Source: Hyphococcus sp.
GTDB taxonomy: Bacteria; Pseudomonadota; Alphaproteobacteria; Caulobacterales; Parvularculaceae
Length of the DNA: 64,000 nt
Direction: 5' to 3'
Assembly: GCA_028284345.1 (NCBI GenBank)
Contig: JANQRY010000003.1
Coordinates: 186,001-250,000 of the forward strand
The notes under the pieces were generated by a model. The model worked only from the letters and a program-made list of their open reading frames with translations, was not told where the DNA came from and did no database searches. This document shows, piece by piece, positions 1-7,738 of this stretch; within the stretch, counting starts at the first letter, position 1; the number at the start of each line of letters is the position of its first letter. Position numbers and translations under genes: made by a program.

Positions 1-1
1 G

Positions 2-775
2 CTCCTCGCCTGCGCGGCCCGAATTACAGCGGCGAAATGCGATCGCGCAGCGGCGCTCGCCGAACGAACCGTCGCCTTTCTGGACCGCGAACTGGCCTCG
101 CCCCACGGCGGCTGGCGCGAAAGCGACAGGGGCGAACTGCCGCGCCGGCAGAACCCGCACATGCATTTGTTCGAAGCCTTCATGGCGCTCTACAGCGCGA
201 CGGCCGACGCCGCGTGGCGCGACAAGGCTGACATCGTTGCGGGCTTATTCGATCTTGCCTTTTACGATGCTGCGACCGGCGCATTGATCGAGTATTTGTC
301 CGACGACTGGAAAGAGCGGGATCCTGAACGGGGTCAAGCGATCGAACCCGGTCATATGATGGAATGGGTTTGGCTGTTTGGTCTTTATGAACCCATCGCC
401 GGCGCCGACAGAAGAAATATTATGCATGCGCTTTATGAATCGGCGAAGCGGCACGCTGGCGATGGATTTCTTCCCGACGCCGTCGGCGTCCGGAGCGCGT
501 CGGGCGAGCGGCGGCTCTGGCCCCAGACCGAATATATAAAAGCCGCCTTCATGCTTTCCGCGACGCCCGACGACGATTTCGCGAAAGACGGCGCCGCCAT
601 GATCGACGCCGTGTTCGGGTCCTATTTGAAACAGCCTGTCGCCGGACTCTGGTGCGACCAATTTAACGGCGCGGGCGCGCCCATAGCCGCAGACGTCCCG
701 GCCAGCATCCTTTACCATTTGTTTGAAGCCGTCGCAGAAACTGAACGCTACGCACGGAAGATAAAAGAGCCATGA
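2..775 (+). CDS. AGE-family epimerase/isomerase (5' truncated by window edge)
   Basis: The frame is open from base 2, so the real start lies upstream; about 257 C-terminal residues are visible. The text matches N-acylglucosamine 2-epimerase / mannose-6-phosphate isomerase (AGE) proteins, an alpha/alpha-barrel family. Seen motifs are RRQNPHMHLFEAFMALY, IEPGHMMEWVWLFGLY (the conserved catalytic-face H..EW signature) and LWPQTEYIKAAF. The stop overlaps the next gene (mannose-1-phosphate guanylyltransferase) by an ATGA, implying translational coupling. From this pairing I infer that the protein supplies mannose 6-phosphate or a related sugar for GDP-mannose synthesis. Family confidence is high; substrate is inferred. 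Confidence 0.85.
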   Translation, partial: LLACAARITAAKCDRAAALAERTVAFLDRELASPHGGWRESDRGELPRRQNPHMHLFEAFMALYSATADAAWRDKADIVAGLFDLAFYDAATGALIEYLSDDWKERDPERGQAIEPGHMMEWVWLFGLYEPIAGADRRNIMHALYESAKRHAGDGFLPDAVGVRSASGERRLWPQTEYIKAAFMLSATPDDDFAKDGAAMIDAVFGSYLKQPVAGLWCDQFNGAGAPIAADVPASILYHLFEAVAETERYARKIKEP

Positions 776-1824
776 AGATTCAACCGGTGATCATGTCCGG
801 CGGCGCCGGCACGCGATTGTGGCCCATGTCCCGCGCGGCCCGCCCGAAGCAGTTCCTGAAACTCGTCACCGACAAAACGATGTTTCAGGAAACGGCGCTG
901 CGCGTGGCGCCGCAGACGGACGACGCGTTTTCGCCGCCTGTCGTCATCGCCGGCGCCGGACATGGCGCGGTTATCGCCGACCAGCTTGCGGAAATCGATA
1001 TCCTCCCCGGCGAGATCATCCTCGAACCGGCGCCGCGCAACACCGCCGCCGTCGCCGCCGTCGCCAGCGCCTGGGTCGAGGCCCATGGGGAGGACGCATT
1101 GATCCTCCTGATGCCGGCCGATCACCATATTGAGGATGCGGCGCGCTTCCGGCGCGCCGTCTCCCTCGCCGCGCGCGCCGCCGAGGACGGGTTCATCATG
1201 ACCTTCGGCATCAAGGCGAACCGTCCGCATACGGGCTATGGCTATATTGAGGCCGGCGAGACGATCTCGGACGGCGTCTGCCGCGTCGCCGCGTTTAAGG
1301 AAAAGCCAGACAAAAAGACGGCGCAATCCTATCTCGATAAAGGCGGGTTCTATTGGAACGCCGGCATCTTCCTGTTCCGCGCCAGCGACATGCTGGGCGA
1401 GCTGGAAAAGCACGCGCCGGAAATCCGCAAGGCGGCGACCGACGCCCTCGCCGAAAGCGTCATGTCCGGCGCGGCGCGGCGTCTCGACGAAGATCGCTTC
1501 GCCGCCTGTCCGGCAAATTCAATCGACTATGCGGTGATGGAAAAAACGGACCGCGCCGCGGTCGTCGCTCCTGTCGATGTCGGCTGGACCGATATTGGAA
1601 GCTGGAGCGAGGTCGCCTCGCAGTCCGGCGCGCCGGACATTGTTGACCTCGGCGACCGCAACATCATTCGCACGGACGGCACGGTCGTGGCGGCGGCCGG
1701 CGTCAGCGACCTGATCATCATTGCGACCGGCGACGCGGTCCTCGTCGCGCGCAAGGACAATGCGCAGGAGGTGCGCGCCGTCGTCGAAGAACTGAAGAAG
1801 CGCGGCCGCGAAGATTTGCTGTGA
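772..1824 (+). CDS. manC: Mannose-1-phosphate guanylyltransferase
   Basis: Converts mannose 1-phosphate plus GTP to GDP-mannose for polysaccharide synthesis. The N-terminus has the nucleotidyltransferase signature VIMSGGAGTRLWPMSR, followed by PKQF, NTAAAVA-like (PRNTAAVAAVA) and the metal/sugar region LLMPADHHI. FKEKPD and GFYWNAGIF, typical of the family, follow near the middle. At 350 aa it has only the transferase part and a short left-handed helix region; the C-terminal type II isomerase cupin of fused ManC/CpsB enzymes (about 470 aa) is absent. The isomerase step may come from the overlapping upstream AGE-family gene. It overlaps that gene by 4 bp and is 14 bp from galE. Confidence 0.93.
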   Translation: MKIQPVIMSGGAGTRLWPMSRAARPKQFLKLVTDKTMFQETALRVAPQTDDAFSPPVVIAGAGHGAVIADQLAEIDILPGEIILEPAPRNTAAVAAVASAWVEAHGEDALILLMPADHHIEDAARFRRAVSLAARAAEDGFIMTFGIKANRPHTGYGYIEAGETISDGVCRVAAFKEKPDKKTAQSYLDKGGFYWNAGIFLFRASDMLGELEKHAPEIRKAATDALAESVMSGAARRLDEDRFAACPANSIDYAVMEKTDRAAVVAPVDVGWTDIGSWSEVASQSGAPDIVDLGDRNIIRTDGTVVAAAGVSDLIIIATGDAVLVARKDNAQEVRAVVEELKKRGREDLL

Positions 1825-1838
1825 AGGCGTAAGAAATC

Positions 1839-2870
1839 ATGACCCAACGAATCGTCGTCACCGGCGGCGCCGGCTACATCGGCAGCCATGTCTGCGTCGA
1901 GCTTCTCGCCTCGGGGCGGGACGTCCTGATTGTCGATGATTTTTCAAATTCGCACCAGCAAGCGGTCGCGCGGATCGAGGAGCTTGCACAACGCGGCGTT
2001 GAATGCCTGAAGGCCGATCTCGCCGACGCGGCGCAAAAAAATGCGATTGTCAATCGCATCAAGACCTTCGGCGCCGACGGCGCCGTTCATCTGGCCGGGC
2101 TGAAAGCGGTCGGCGAATCGGTCGCGCAGCCGGCGCGCTACTACCAGACCAATATCGGCGCCGCCCTGACGCTGATCGAAGCCCTCGGCGCCGCAAACGC
2201 CCGCTCGGTCGTCTTTTCATCCTCAGCGACCGTCTATGGAGACCTCAACGATAATCCGGTCACGGAAGAAGGTCGAACCGGCGCGACCAACCCTTACGGG
2301 CGCACCAAGCTGTTCATCGAAGAAATCCTCAAGGACGTCGCCCGCGCCAACGATCAATGGGGCGTCGCCAACCTGCGCTATTTCAACCCGGTCGGCGCCC
2401 ACGCCTCGGGCCGCATCGGCGAGGACCCTAACGACACGCCGAACAACCTCTTTCCCTATATTGCGCAGGTCGCCGTCGGCCGGCGCAAAAAGCTGTCCGT
2501 CTTCGGCAACGACTACGACACCCGCGACGGCACGGGCGTGCGCGACTATATTCATGTCGTCGATCTCGCCCGCGGCCATGTCGCGGCGCTTGACTATCTC
2601 AGCGACGGCGAGCGCGGCGCCGTCGACGTCAATCTAGGAACCGGCCGCGGATATTCCGTCCTCGAAGCGGTCGCAGCGTTCAAGCGCGCCTCGAACCGCG
2701 ACATTCCCTATGACGTCGTTCCCCGCCGCGACGGCGATATCGCGGAAATCTACGCCAACGCATCGAAAGCGAAAAAGCTGTTCGGCTGGTCGGCGAAAAA
2801 AGATCTCGACGCCATGTGCGCCGATCACTGGCGCTGGCAACGTGAAAACCCGAACGGGTATAACGAATAA
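1839..2870 (+). CDS. galE: UDP-glucose 4-epimerase
   Basis: An extended short-chain dehydrogenase interconverting UDP-glucose and UDP-galactose with bound NAD. The Rossmann motif GGAGYIGSH is at residues 8-16. The catalytic serine region FSSSATVYG and the YxxxK pair in NPYGRTKLFIEE follow. The C-terminal region RDGTGVRDYIHVVDLARGH is diagnostic for GalE. Length (343 aa) is normal. It follows manC by 14 bp on the same strand, forming a sugar-nucleotide cluster with the AGE-family gene. The 200 bp after its stop hold no gene I can support. Confidence 0.95.
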   Translation: MTQRIVVTGGAGYIGSHVCVELLASGRDVLIVDDFSNSHQQAVARIEELAQRGVECLKADLADAAQKNAIVNRIKTFGADGAVHLAGLKAVGESVAQPARYYQTNIGAALTLIEALGAANARSVVFSSSATVYGDLNDNPVTEEGRTGATNPYGRTKLFIEEILKDVARANDQWGVANLRYFNPVGAHASGRIGEDPNDTPNNLFPYIAQVAVGRRKKLSVFGNDYDTRDGTGVRDYIHVVDLARGHVAALDYLSDGERGAVDVNLGTGRGYSVLEAVAAFKRASNRDIPYDVVPRRDGDIAEIYANASKAKKLFGWSAKKDLDAMCADHWRWQRENPNGYNE

Positions 2871-3074
2871 GCGCGGACAAACGCGCGTTGCTGCACTTGC
2901 GATTAGCAACGTGCGAACAGGCGCCTGCGCAATTCCCCTGCATTCCCCGGTAGATAGCATACGGATGAAAGCAATTGCGCCTACCCTGAAAAAACTGCAT
3001 GGTTTACTTAAAGGGGGATGGGTTGCGTCTGGTTTCCCTTGAAACTTTGACCTTGCACACGGGAGAAAACAGAC

Positions 3075-3551
3075 ATGACTCTAGCGACATCAATACGCCG
3101 GTTCGCGGCGGCGGCCATTGCGCTCTTGGGCGTAGTTTCCTTCGCCTTGCCCGCTTCGGCGCAACTTCAGCCATGGGAAGATTTCGAACCGTCCGACGCC
3201 GTTGTCGAAATGACCCTCGTCGATCTCGATGAAGGCGCGCTCGGCACCTATCTCGAGGGCCTGAAATCAACCTGGCTTGCTGCGAATGAACTCGCCAAGG
3301 AACTGGGGCATATTGAGGACTATGCGATCTACGGAAGCCAGTACGGCGCCGCCGACGAATTCGACCTCGTTCTCGTCGTTTTCTACGCCAGCAGCGCCGA
3401 TGTGGCGCCGAGCCGCGAACGTTACGAAGCGTTTCTGGAGCGGTGGGGCGAAGAGAACATGAAAAGGTCCAACAAAAAAGTTGTTGAACTTTACAACAAG
3501 ATACGTCGGATCAAGGGCACCTATATGCTTCGCAAGATCACCGTGAAGTAA
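3075..3551 (+). CDS. Small secreted protein of unknown function
   Basis: 158 aa. A good RBS (GGGAGAAAAC) lies 7 bp before the ATG. The first 30 residues are a clear Sec signal peptide: a basic start (TSIRR), a hydrophobic core (AAAAIALLGVVSFAL) and an AxA cleavage site in PASAQ. The mature part is acidic and contains no cysteines or known motif that I recognise; it is predicted to be periplasmic or exported. It is a single-gene unit with a rho-independent terminator just downstream. I do not recognise the family. Confidence 0.7.
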   Translation: MTLATSIRRFAAAAIALLGVVSFALPASAQLQPWEDFEPSDAVVEMTLVDLDEGALGTYLEGLKSTWLAANELAKELGHIEDYAIYGSQYGAADEFDLVLVVFYASSADVAPSRERYEAFLERWGEENMKRSNKKVVELYNKIRRIKGTYMLRKITVK

Positions 3552-3574
3552 CGTCTCATACTTTTGCGCAAAGG

Positions 3575-3615
3575 CCGGGCCTTGCGATCAAACGCGTGGG
3601 GCCCGGTTTTCGTTT
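3575..3615 (+). terminator. Rho-independent terminator
   Basis: CCGGGCC (3575-3581) pairs with GGCCCGG (3600-3606) and is followed by TTTTCGTTT. It lies 24 bp after the secreted-protein stop and before the convergent NDUFA9-like gene. Confidence 0.65.
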
Positions 3616-3632
3616 AAGGCGTGAAAACCCGT

Positions 3633-4631
3633 CTACGCCGCGCGCTCGGCGAATTGCCCGTATTTGCGATAGGGCTCCATATAGGTCGGCAGGATGGATT
3701 CCAGCGTCTGCGCTTCAACGCCAAGATCGGCGAGCGTTCCCACCGAACCGTCCGTATTCACGACATTGTCGATCTTGTTCAGCTTGACCTGATCCTGCGT
3801 CAGCGGCGGCTCCACAAAGGGCAGCCGGCCCGCGGCCTGCCCGAAAAATCCGATCATCGAAGCGACAGGAAACGGGATCGGCGCCAGAAATCGCTTGCGG
3901 CCGATCTCATGCAGCATCAATTCCATCAGCTCACGGAAGGTATAAACGCCTGGGCCACCCAGCTCGTAAACGCGGGCCTTCGCATCGGGCCGTGTCAGCG
4001 CCTCGCAAACCGCATCGGCGACATCGTCCACATAGACCGGTTGAAACCGCGTCCCGCCGCCGCCGATCAACGGCAAGGGCGTGAAGGGCGTCGTCGTTGC
4101 CATGGTCGCGAAGCGATTAAAAAACTGGTCTTCCTGACCGAACACGATTGACGGGCGCAGAATGGTTGCGGTCGGGACAGCGTCCATAACCGCGCCCTCC
4201 CCCTCGCCTTTCGTGCGCGCATAGAGGCTGTCGCTCTGCGGATTGGCGCCGATGGCCGAGACATGAACGAAATCCGTAACGCCGGCCTCCGCCGCCAGTT
4301 GGGCGAGCGACGCCGCGCCCGCGGCTTGTACGCTGTCAAAGCCGTTGGCGCCGTCCTGATAAAGAACGCCAACAAGATTGACGACGGCGTCGGCGCCCTT
4401 GAGCGCCTCGGCGATTGACGGGCGATGACGAATATTGACCTGTTTCAACTGAATCTGGCCGACCGCGCCCATGGGCCGGAGAAATTGCGCCAGATGCGGT
4501 CGGCGAACCCCAACGCGCACGCGCCATCCGCGCCGCGCAAGCTCGCGCACCACATTTCGGCCGACAAAACCCGACCCGCCAAAAACAACAGCCAGTTTCC
4601 CAGTCACCGCGCCGCGCGCTCCTTCCTGCAT
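3633..4631 (-). CDS. NDUFA9-like NAD(P)-binding protein (complex I-associated atypical SDR)
   Basis: 332 aa. The N-terminal Rossmann motif is VFGGSGFVGRNVVREL. A VHVSAIGA segment and YARTKGEGE replace the classic YxxxK region, and ATILRPSIVFG follows, a pattern typical of the atypical SDR family that includes mitochondrial NDUFA9 and bacterial complex I NDUFA9 subunit family proteins. These bind NADPH and are thought to help complex I assembly or stability; in bacteria the role is mostly inferred. It is not linked to the nuo cluster, which begins about 42 kb away. ATG was taken as the start; a later start near TGKLAVVFGG is possible. Confidence 0.85.
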   Translation of the reverse strand: MQEGARGAVTGKLAVVFGGSGFVGRNVVRELARRGWRVRVGVRRPHLAQFLRPMGAVGQIQLKQVNIRHRPSIAEALKGADAVVNLVGVLYQDGANGFDSVQAAGAASLAQLAAEAGVTDFVHVSAIGANPQSDSLYARTKGEGEGAVMDAVPTATILRPSIVFGQEDQFFNRFATMATTTPFTPLPLIGGGGTRFQPVYVDDVADAVCEALTRPDAKARVYELGGPGVYTFRELMELMLHEIGRKRFLAPIPFPVASMIGFFGQAAGRLPFVEPPLTQDQVKLNKIDNVVNTDGSVGTLADLGVEAQTLESILPTYMEPYRKYGQFAERAA

Positions 4632-4779
4632 GAACCGACCGCGTGCCTAGCGGAATTTCCCCGCCGCCACAATCGGACCCCGCGCCGCCATGGCGCGGCG
4701 CGCGCCCGCCCGCTGATTGACAAGGCGGGCGCCCGCCCCTAATCCAGCGCCCCTGCCGAGCCCCGGCTCGAGCCCCTTT

Positions 4780-4866
<87 letters not shown>

Positions 4867-4961
4867 CTGGACGCTCCGTTGACATCCAGTCACGCTTAGA
4901 AATAACGTAAAAACAGTTAGTTGTGGGGATTGTCCGTTCAAGACCGTCCACTCAAATCCGC

Positions 4962-4999
4962 AGGTATCTGCCCATGTTGCGGGTACTTTTTTTGGTATT
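4962..4999 (+). promoter_or_regulatory. GGTAT-type repeats, candidate integrase arm sites
   Basis: Three related heptamers, AGGTATC (4962), GGGTACT (4981) and TGGTATT (4993), lie between attL and the integrase. The last two are 12 bp apart, the spacing also seen in the arrays near 17.6 kb and 21.5 kb. P4-type integrases bind arm sites flanking the core, so these are plausible arm sites. The rest of 4875-5134 holds no gene I can support. Confidence 0.4.
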
Positions 5000-5134
5000 T
5001 CAGAGTGAGTCCCACTGGGGACTGAGAGCGAGTCCGTGTTTGGAACTCGATCCGAATTGAGGCTCGGAACTGATACCTGAAGGGCATTCGAAGCTGCGTT
5101 GAGCAGTTCCGGATCAAGTTCGGAGTATGTTGAG

Positions 5135-6334
5135 ATGTCGAAGCTCAACCAGATGATCGTCAAGAACGCGAAGCCGCGCGAGCGTGCTTATAAAATGGCT
5201 GACGGCGCCGGCATGTACTTGCTCGTCAAACCGAACGGCGGACGATATTGGCGCCTTGATTATCGGTATCGAGACAAACACAAGACATTGGCGCTTGGCG
5301 TCTATCCCGAAGTCTCGCTTGCGGAAGCGCGCATCAAACGCGAGCACGCAAGAAGGCAAATTCGTGATGGGACCGATCCGAGCCACGCGCGCAAAGTCGA
5401 GAGGCTCACTGGCGCGAAACCAGGCCGGACCTTTCAGGATGTCGCCGAAGAGCTGATTGAAAAGATGGCAAGCGAAGGTCGAGCGCAAGTCACGATCGAC
5501 AAGACTAAGTGGGTTTTTAAATTCGCCTATCCCTTCTTTGGTGATCAGTTGGTGAATGAAATAACGGCGCAAGAAGTGCTCGCCGCTCTGCGTGTAGTTG
5601 AAGCTAAAGGCAATTTCGAGACTGCACGCCGCTTGCGGAGCAAATGCGGCCAAGTCTTTCGATTGGCAATCGCCACAGGACGAGCTGAACGCGACCCGAC
5701 ACAGGATTTGCGCGGAGCTCTAACCACACCCAAGAGGAAACACTATGCGACGATCGTTCGACCGAAGGAAATAAGCGCCCTCCTCCTCGCAATCGACGGT
5801 TACACCGGACACACAACGACACGTCTCGCCCTTCAGCTGATTGCCCTCACCTTCGTCCGGCCGGGGGAGCTCCGCCACGCCGAATGGCGGGAATTCGATT
5901 TCGATGCGAAAATCTGGGAAATCCCTGCTGAAAAAATGAAAATGCGCCGGCTCCATCGCATACCCCTAGCGACGCAGGCGCTTGATCTGATTGAAACATT
6001 ACGCCCACTTACGGAAACGAGCCCGTATCTCTTTCCCACGATCAGCAATTATCACCGCCCTATGTCTGAGAACACGCTCACAAGCGCACTTCGGCGAATG
6101 GGTTATACAGGCGAACAAATGACTGCACACGGCTTTCGCGCGATGGCGGCCACACGATTGAACGAGATGAATAACTGGTCGCCCGACGTGATCGAACGTC
6201 AACTTGCACATCAAGAAGCAAACCCTGTCCGTCGCGCCTATACGCATGCGGCCGAATACTGGGACGATCGCGTTGAAATGATGCAGGTTTGGGCGGACTA
6301 CTTGGACGAGCTCCGAAATCACTCTTCGCAATAA
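5135..6334 (+). CDS. Tyrosine-type integrase, P4 family (DUF4102 arm-binding domain)
   Basis: 399 aa, normal for P4-type integrases. The N-terminal DUF4102-like arm-binding domain includes GMYLLVKPNGGRYWRLDYRY and TLALGVYPEVSLAEAR. The catalytic domain shows R242 in FVRPGELRHAEW, H332/R335 in HGFRAMAATRLNE, a histidine in QLAHQ and the terminal AYTHAAEYW segment with candidate nucleophiles Y369/Y375. ATG at 5135 was chosen because GGAG sits 9 bp upstream; the frame is open further upstream. It lies just downstream of tRNA-Leu, reads away from it, and is expected to integrate and excise the element. Confidence 0.93.
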   Translation: MSKLNQMIVKNAKPRERAYKMADGAGMYLLVKPNGGRYWRLDYRYRDKHKTLALGVYPEVSLAEARIKREHARRQIRDGTDPSHARKVERLTGAKPGRTFQDVAEELIEKMASEGRAQVTIDKTKWVFKFAYPFFGDQLVNEITAQEVLAALRVVEAKGNFETARRLRSKCGQVFRLAIATGRAERDPTQDLRGALTTPKRKHYATIVRPKEISALLLAIDGYTGHTTTRLALQLIALTFVRPGELRHAEWREFDFDAKIWEIPAEKMKMRRLHRIPLATQALDLIETLRPLTETSPYLFPTISNYHRPMSENTLTSALRRMGYTGEQMTAHGFRAMAATRLNEMNNWSPDVIERQLAHQEANPVRRAYTHAAEYWDDRVEMMQVWADYLDELRNHSSQ

Positions 6335-6349
6335 ACCGATGCTATTGAA

Positions 6350-7069
6350 ATGAACAAGAGATCCAACGCTGCGGACAAAGCAATAAGACGAAGGCGTCGC
6401 TCCAAAACGCTTCGTGTGCTCGCCGTCGAACAACCACCAGATTACGAAATCTCCGAAAATGAACTTGATGAACTCGACCCATATATCACTGACACTGAGT
6501 TAGCCGATTGGTATAAAGACTTTCAGCGGCGGCAAGGAGCCAGCTCACAAGAGCTGTTTGAAGAAGACGGCATCTTCATGTCTGTAATACTCGGGGATAT
6601 GCAACACAAAATATATGAAGGCATCTATGAAGCAACAAAGGACAATCCGCTATTCGCTATTGAAGCTTTCGTGGTCGCACATCATTTAAACCTGTATCCG
6701 CCACGCTGGGTGCTCGAATGGCTTTATGATGCGTTCGCAAAATACCTGGCATCGCCCAATGAAGAAGACCTCGCGAAGCTTCTAAAAGCAAAGCGCGGTA
6801 AGGGCAAAACACCGATCAAAAAAGAATCTCGCAAACTACAGATCGAAACCATCGCGATGAACCAAATTCTCGCTCTTAACTTTCGGGGCATCGCAATAGA
6901 AAAAGCCGCTGCGATAGTCGAAGAGCAGCTCACAGCTCGCGGTATTGAAGTGCAATCGGCTGACGTGCTCGCCGAACGCTTCACCAAACGCGGATGGGGT
7001 GCAATAGCCCGATCGTTAAAGCAGGCAATAAATGAAAACAGCGATCAAAAAAGTAAAAGCGATGTCTGA
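6350..7069 (+). CDS. Hypothetical protein of the integrative element
   Basis: 239 aa, starting 15 bp after the integrase stop on the same strand, so probably cotranscribed. The N-terminus is strongly basic (AIRRRRRSKTLR), followed by an acidic stretch. The middle is helical and aromatic (YPPRWVLEWLYDAFAKYL). A basic hinge (KAKRGKGKTPIKKESRK) precedes a C-terminal segment with the look of a helix-turn-helix (GIAIEKAAAIVEEQL). No family is recognised. A DNA-binding or regulatory role is a guess from charge and position. Codon use is AT-rich like the rest of the element. Confidence 0.6.
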   Translation: MNKRSNAADKAIRRRRRSKTLRVLAVEQPPDYEISENELDELDPYITDTELADWYKDFQRRQGASSQELFEEDGIFMSVILGDMQHKIYEGIYEATKDNPLFAIEAFVVAHHLNLYPPRWVLEWLYDAFAKYLASPNEEDLAKLLKAKRGKGKTPIKKESRKLQIETIAMNQILALNFRGIAIEKAAAIVEEQLTARGIEVQSADVLAERFTKRGWGAIARSLKQAINENSDQKSKSDV

Positions 7070-7515
7070 ATCGAAAATGCGAGGACCGTCTCGATTCCAC
7101 ACTTATAGATTTCAGTATGAGTCTTTTCTGCATTTATCAACAGGATACCATCCCTTAGAGTTATTGGAATGTCAGCACTGCGGGCAGGAGCGGACATTAG
7201 GAACCGCGTAATTTCGATCAACTTTGGTCGCTTCGCTAAATCGATTGGTTAGGCGATCGACTTCACTGTTTTGAACCCTTAATTGGATGTTCCGAGCGCC
7301 TATTCTTGGGACTGTCGCGCTGCAGGCCGATAACGTACACAATAATCCTCAGCTCAAAGATACGAGCCGTCCTACCATCGGCAAATTTCAATTAAAATGT
7401 TGGTGATCCGTTTCAACAAAATGCGTTACGGTGGCGCTCATTTACCGGTCGGGCCTAAAACTGCTCTCACTTTCCGAATACGCGAATTCACCAACAACAA
7501 AATAGTGCTCGCGCA
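7070..7515. other. Non-coding stretch upstream of the defence operon
   Basis: About 445 bp with no ORF I can support on either strand; the open frames lack an RBS and familiar protein text. It probably holds the promoter of the RHH-helicase-DUF4391-Mod-Res operon, but I could not place one with confidence. Confidence 0.4.
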
Positions 7516-7537
7516 TTGTGTATCCAATGTGTACACT
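7516..7537 (+). promoter_or_regulatory. Candidate operator for the RHH regulator
   Basis: GTGTA occurs at 7518 and again at 7529, exactly 11 bp apart. The second copy lies in the perfect palindrome GTGTACAC (7529-7536), 7 bp before the RHH start codon. RHH repressors commonly bind tandem half-sites about one helical turn apart just upstream of their own gene, so autoregulation is a reasonable inference. Confidence 0.4.
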
Positions 7538-7543
7538 ACCGCC

Positions 7544-7738
7544 ATGACGAAAGATTCTGGTCTTCGCATCCGGGTGGAGAAAGAGCTCCGGGAGAGATTT
7601 TTAGCTTTGTGCAAAAAGCAAGATCGCCCAGCGGCGCAGGTACTACGCGAATTTATGCGCGGATACCTCGACGAACACGAACCGACAAACCAGAGCACTT
7701 CAGCAGAAACCCGACAGACAAAGGGTCATCAGAAGTGA
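7544..7738 (+). CDS. Ribbon-helix-helix (CopG/Arc-type) regulator
   Basis: 64 aa from ATG 7544. The pattern fits an RHH fold: a short strand (SGLRIRVEKEL), helix 1 (RERFLALCKKQ), a turn with DRPAAQ, and helix 2 (VLREFMRGYLDEH). The longer open frame (from 7397) is rejected because the added text does not resemble protein. Its TGA overlaps the GTG start of the helicase gene (GTGA), so the two are translationally coupled. It probably represses its own operon through the GTGTA repeats immediately upstream. RHH proteins are often antitoxins, but no toxin gene is adjacent. Confidence 0.75.
   Translation: MTKDSGLRIRVEKELRERFLALCKKQDRPAAQVLREFMRGYLDEHEPTNQSTSAETRQTKGHQK

Noticed and set aside
7544-7738. 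Toxin-antitoxin antitoxin
   Set aside because: The RHH protein could be an antitoxin, but no toxin-sized gene is next to it; it is coupled to a helicase.
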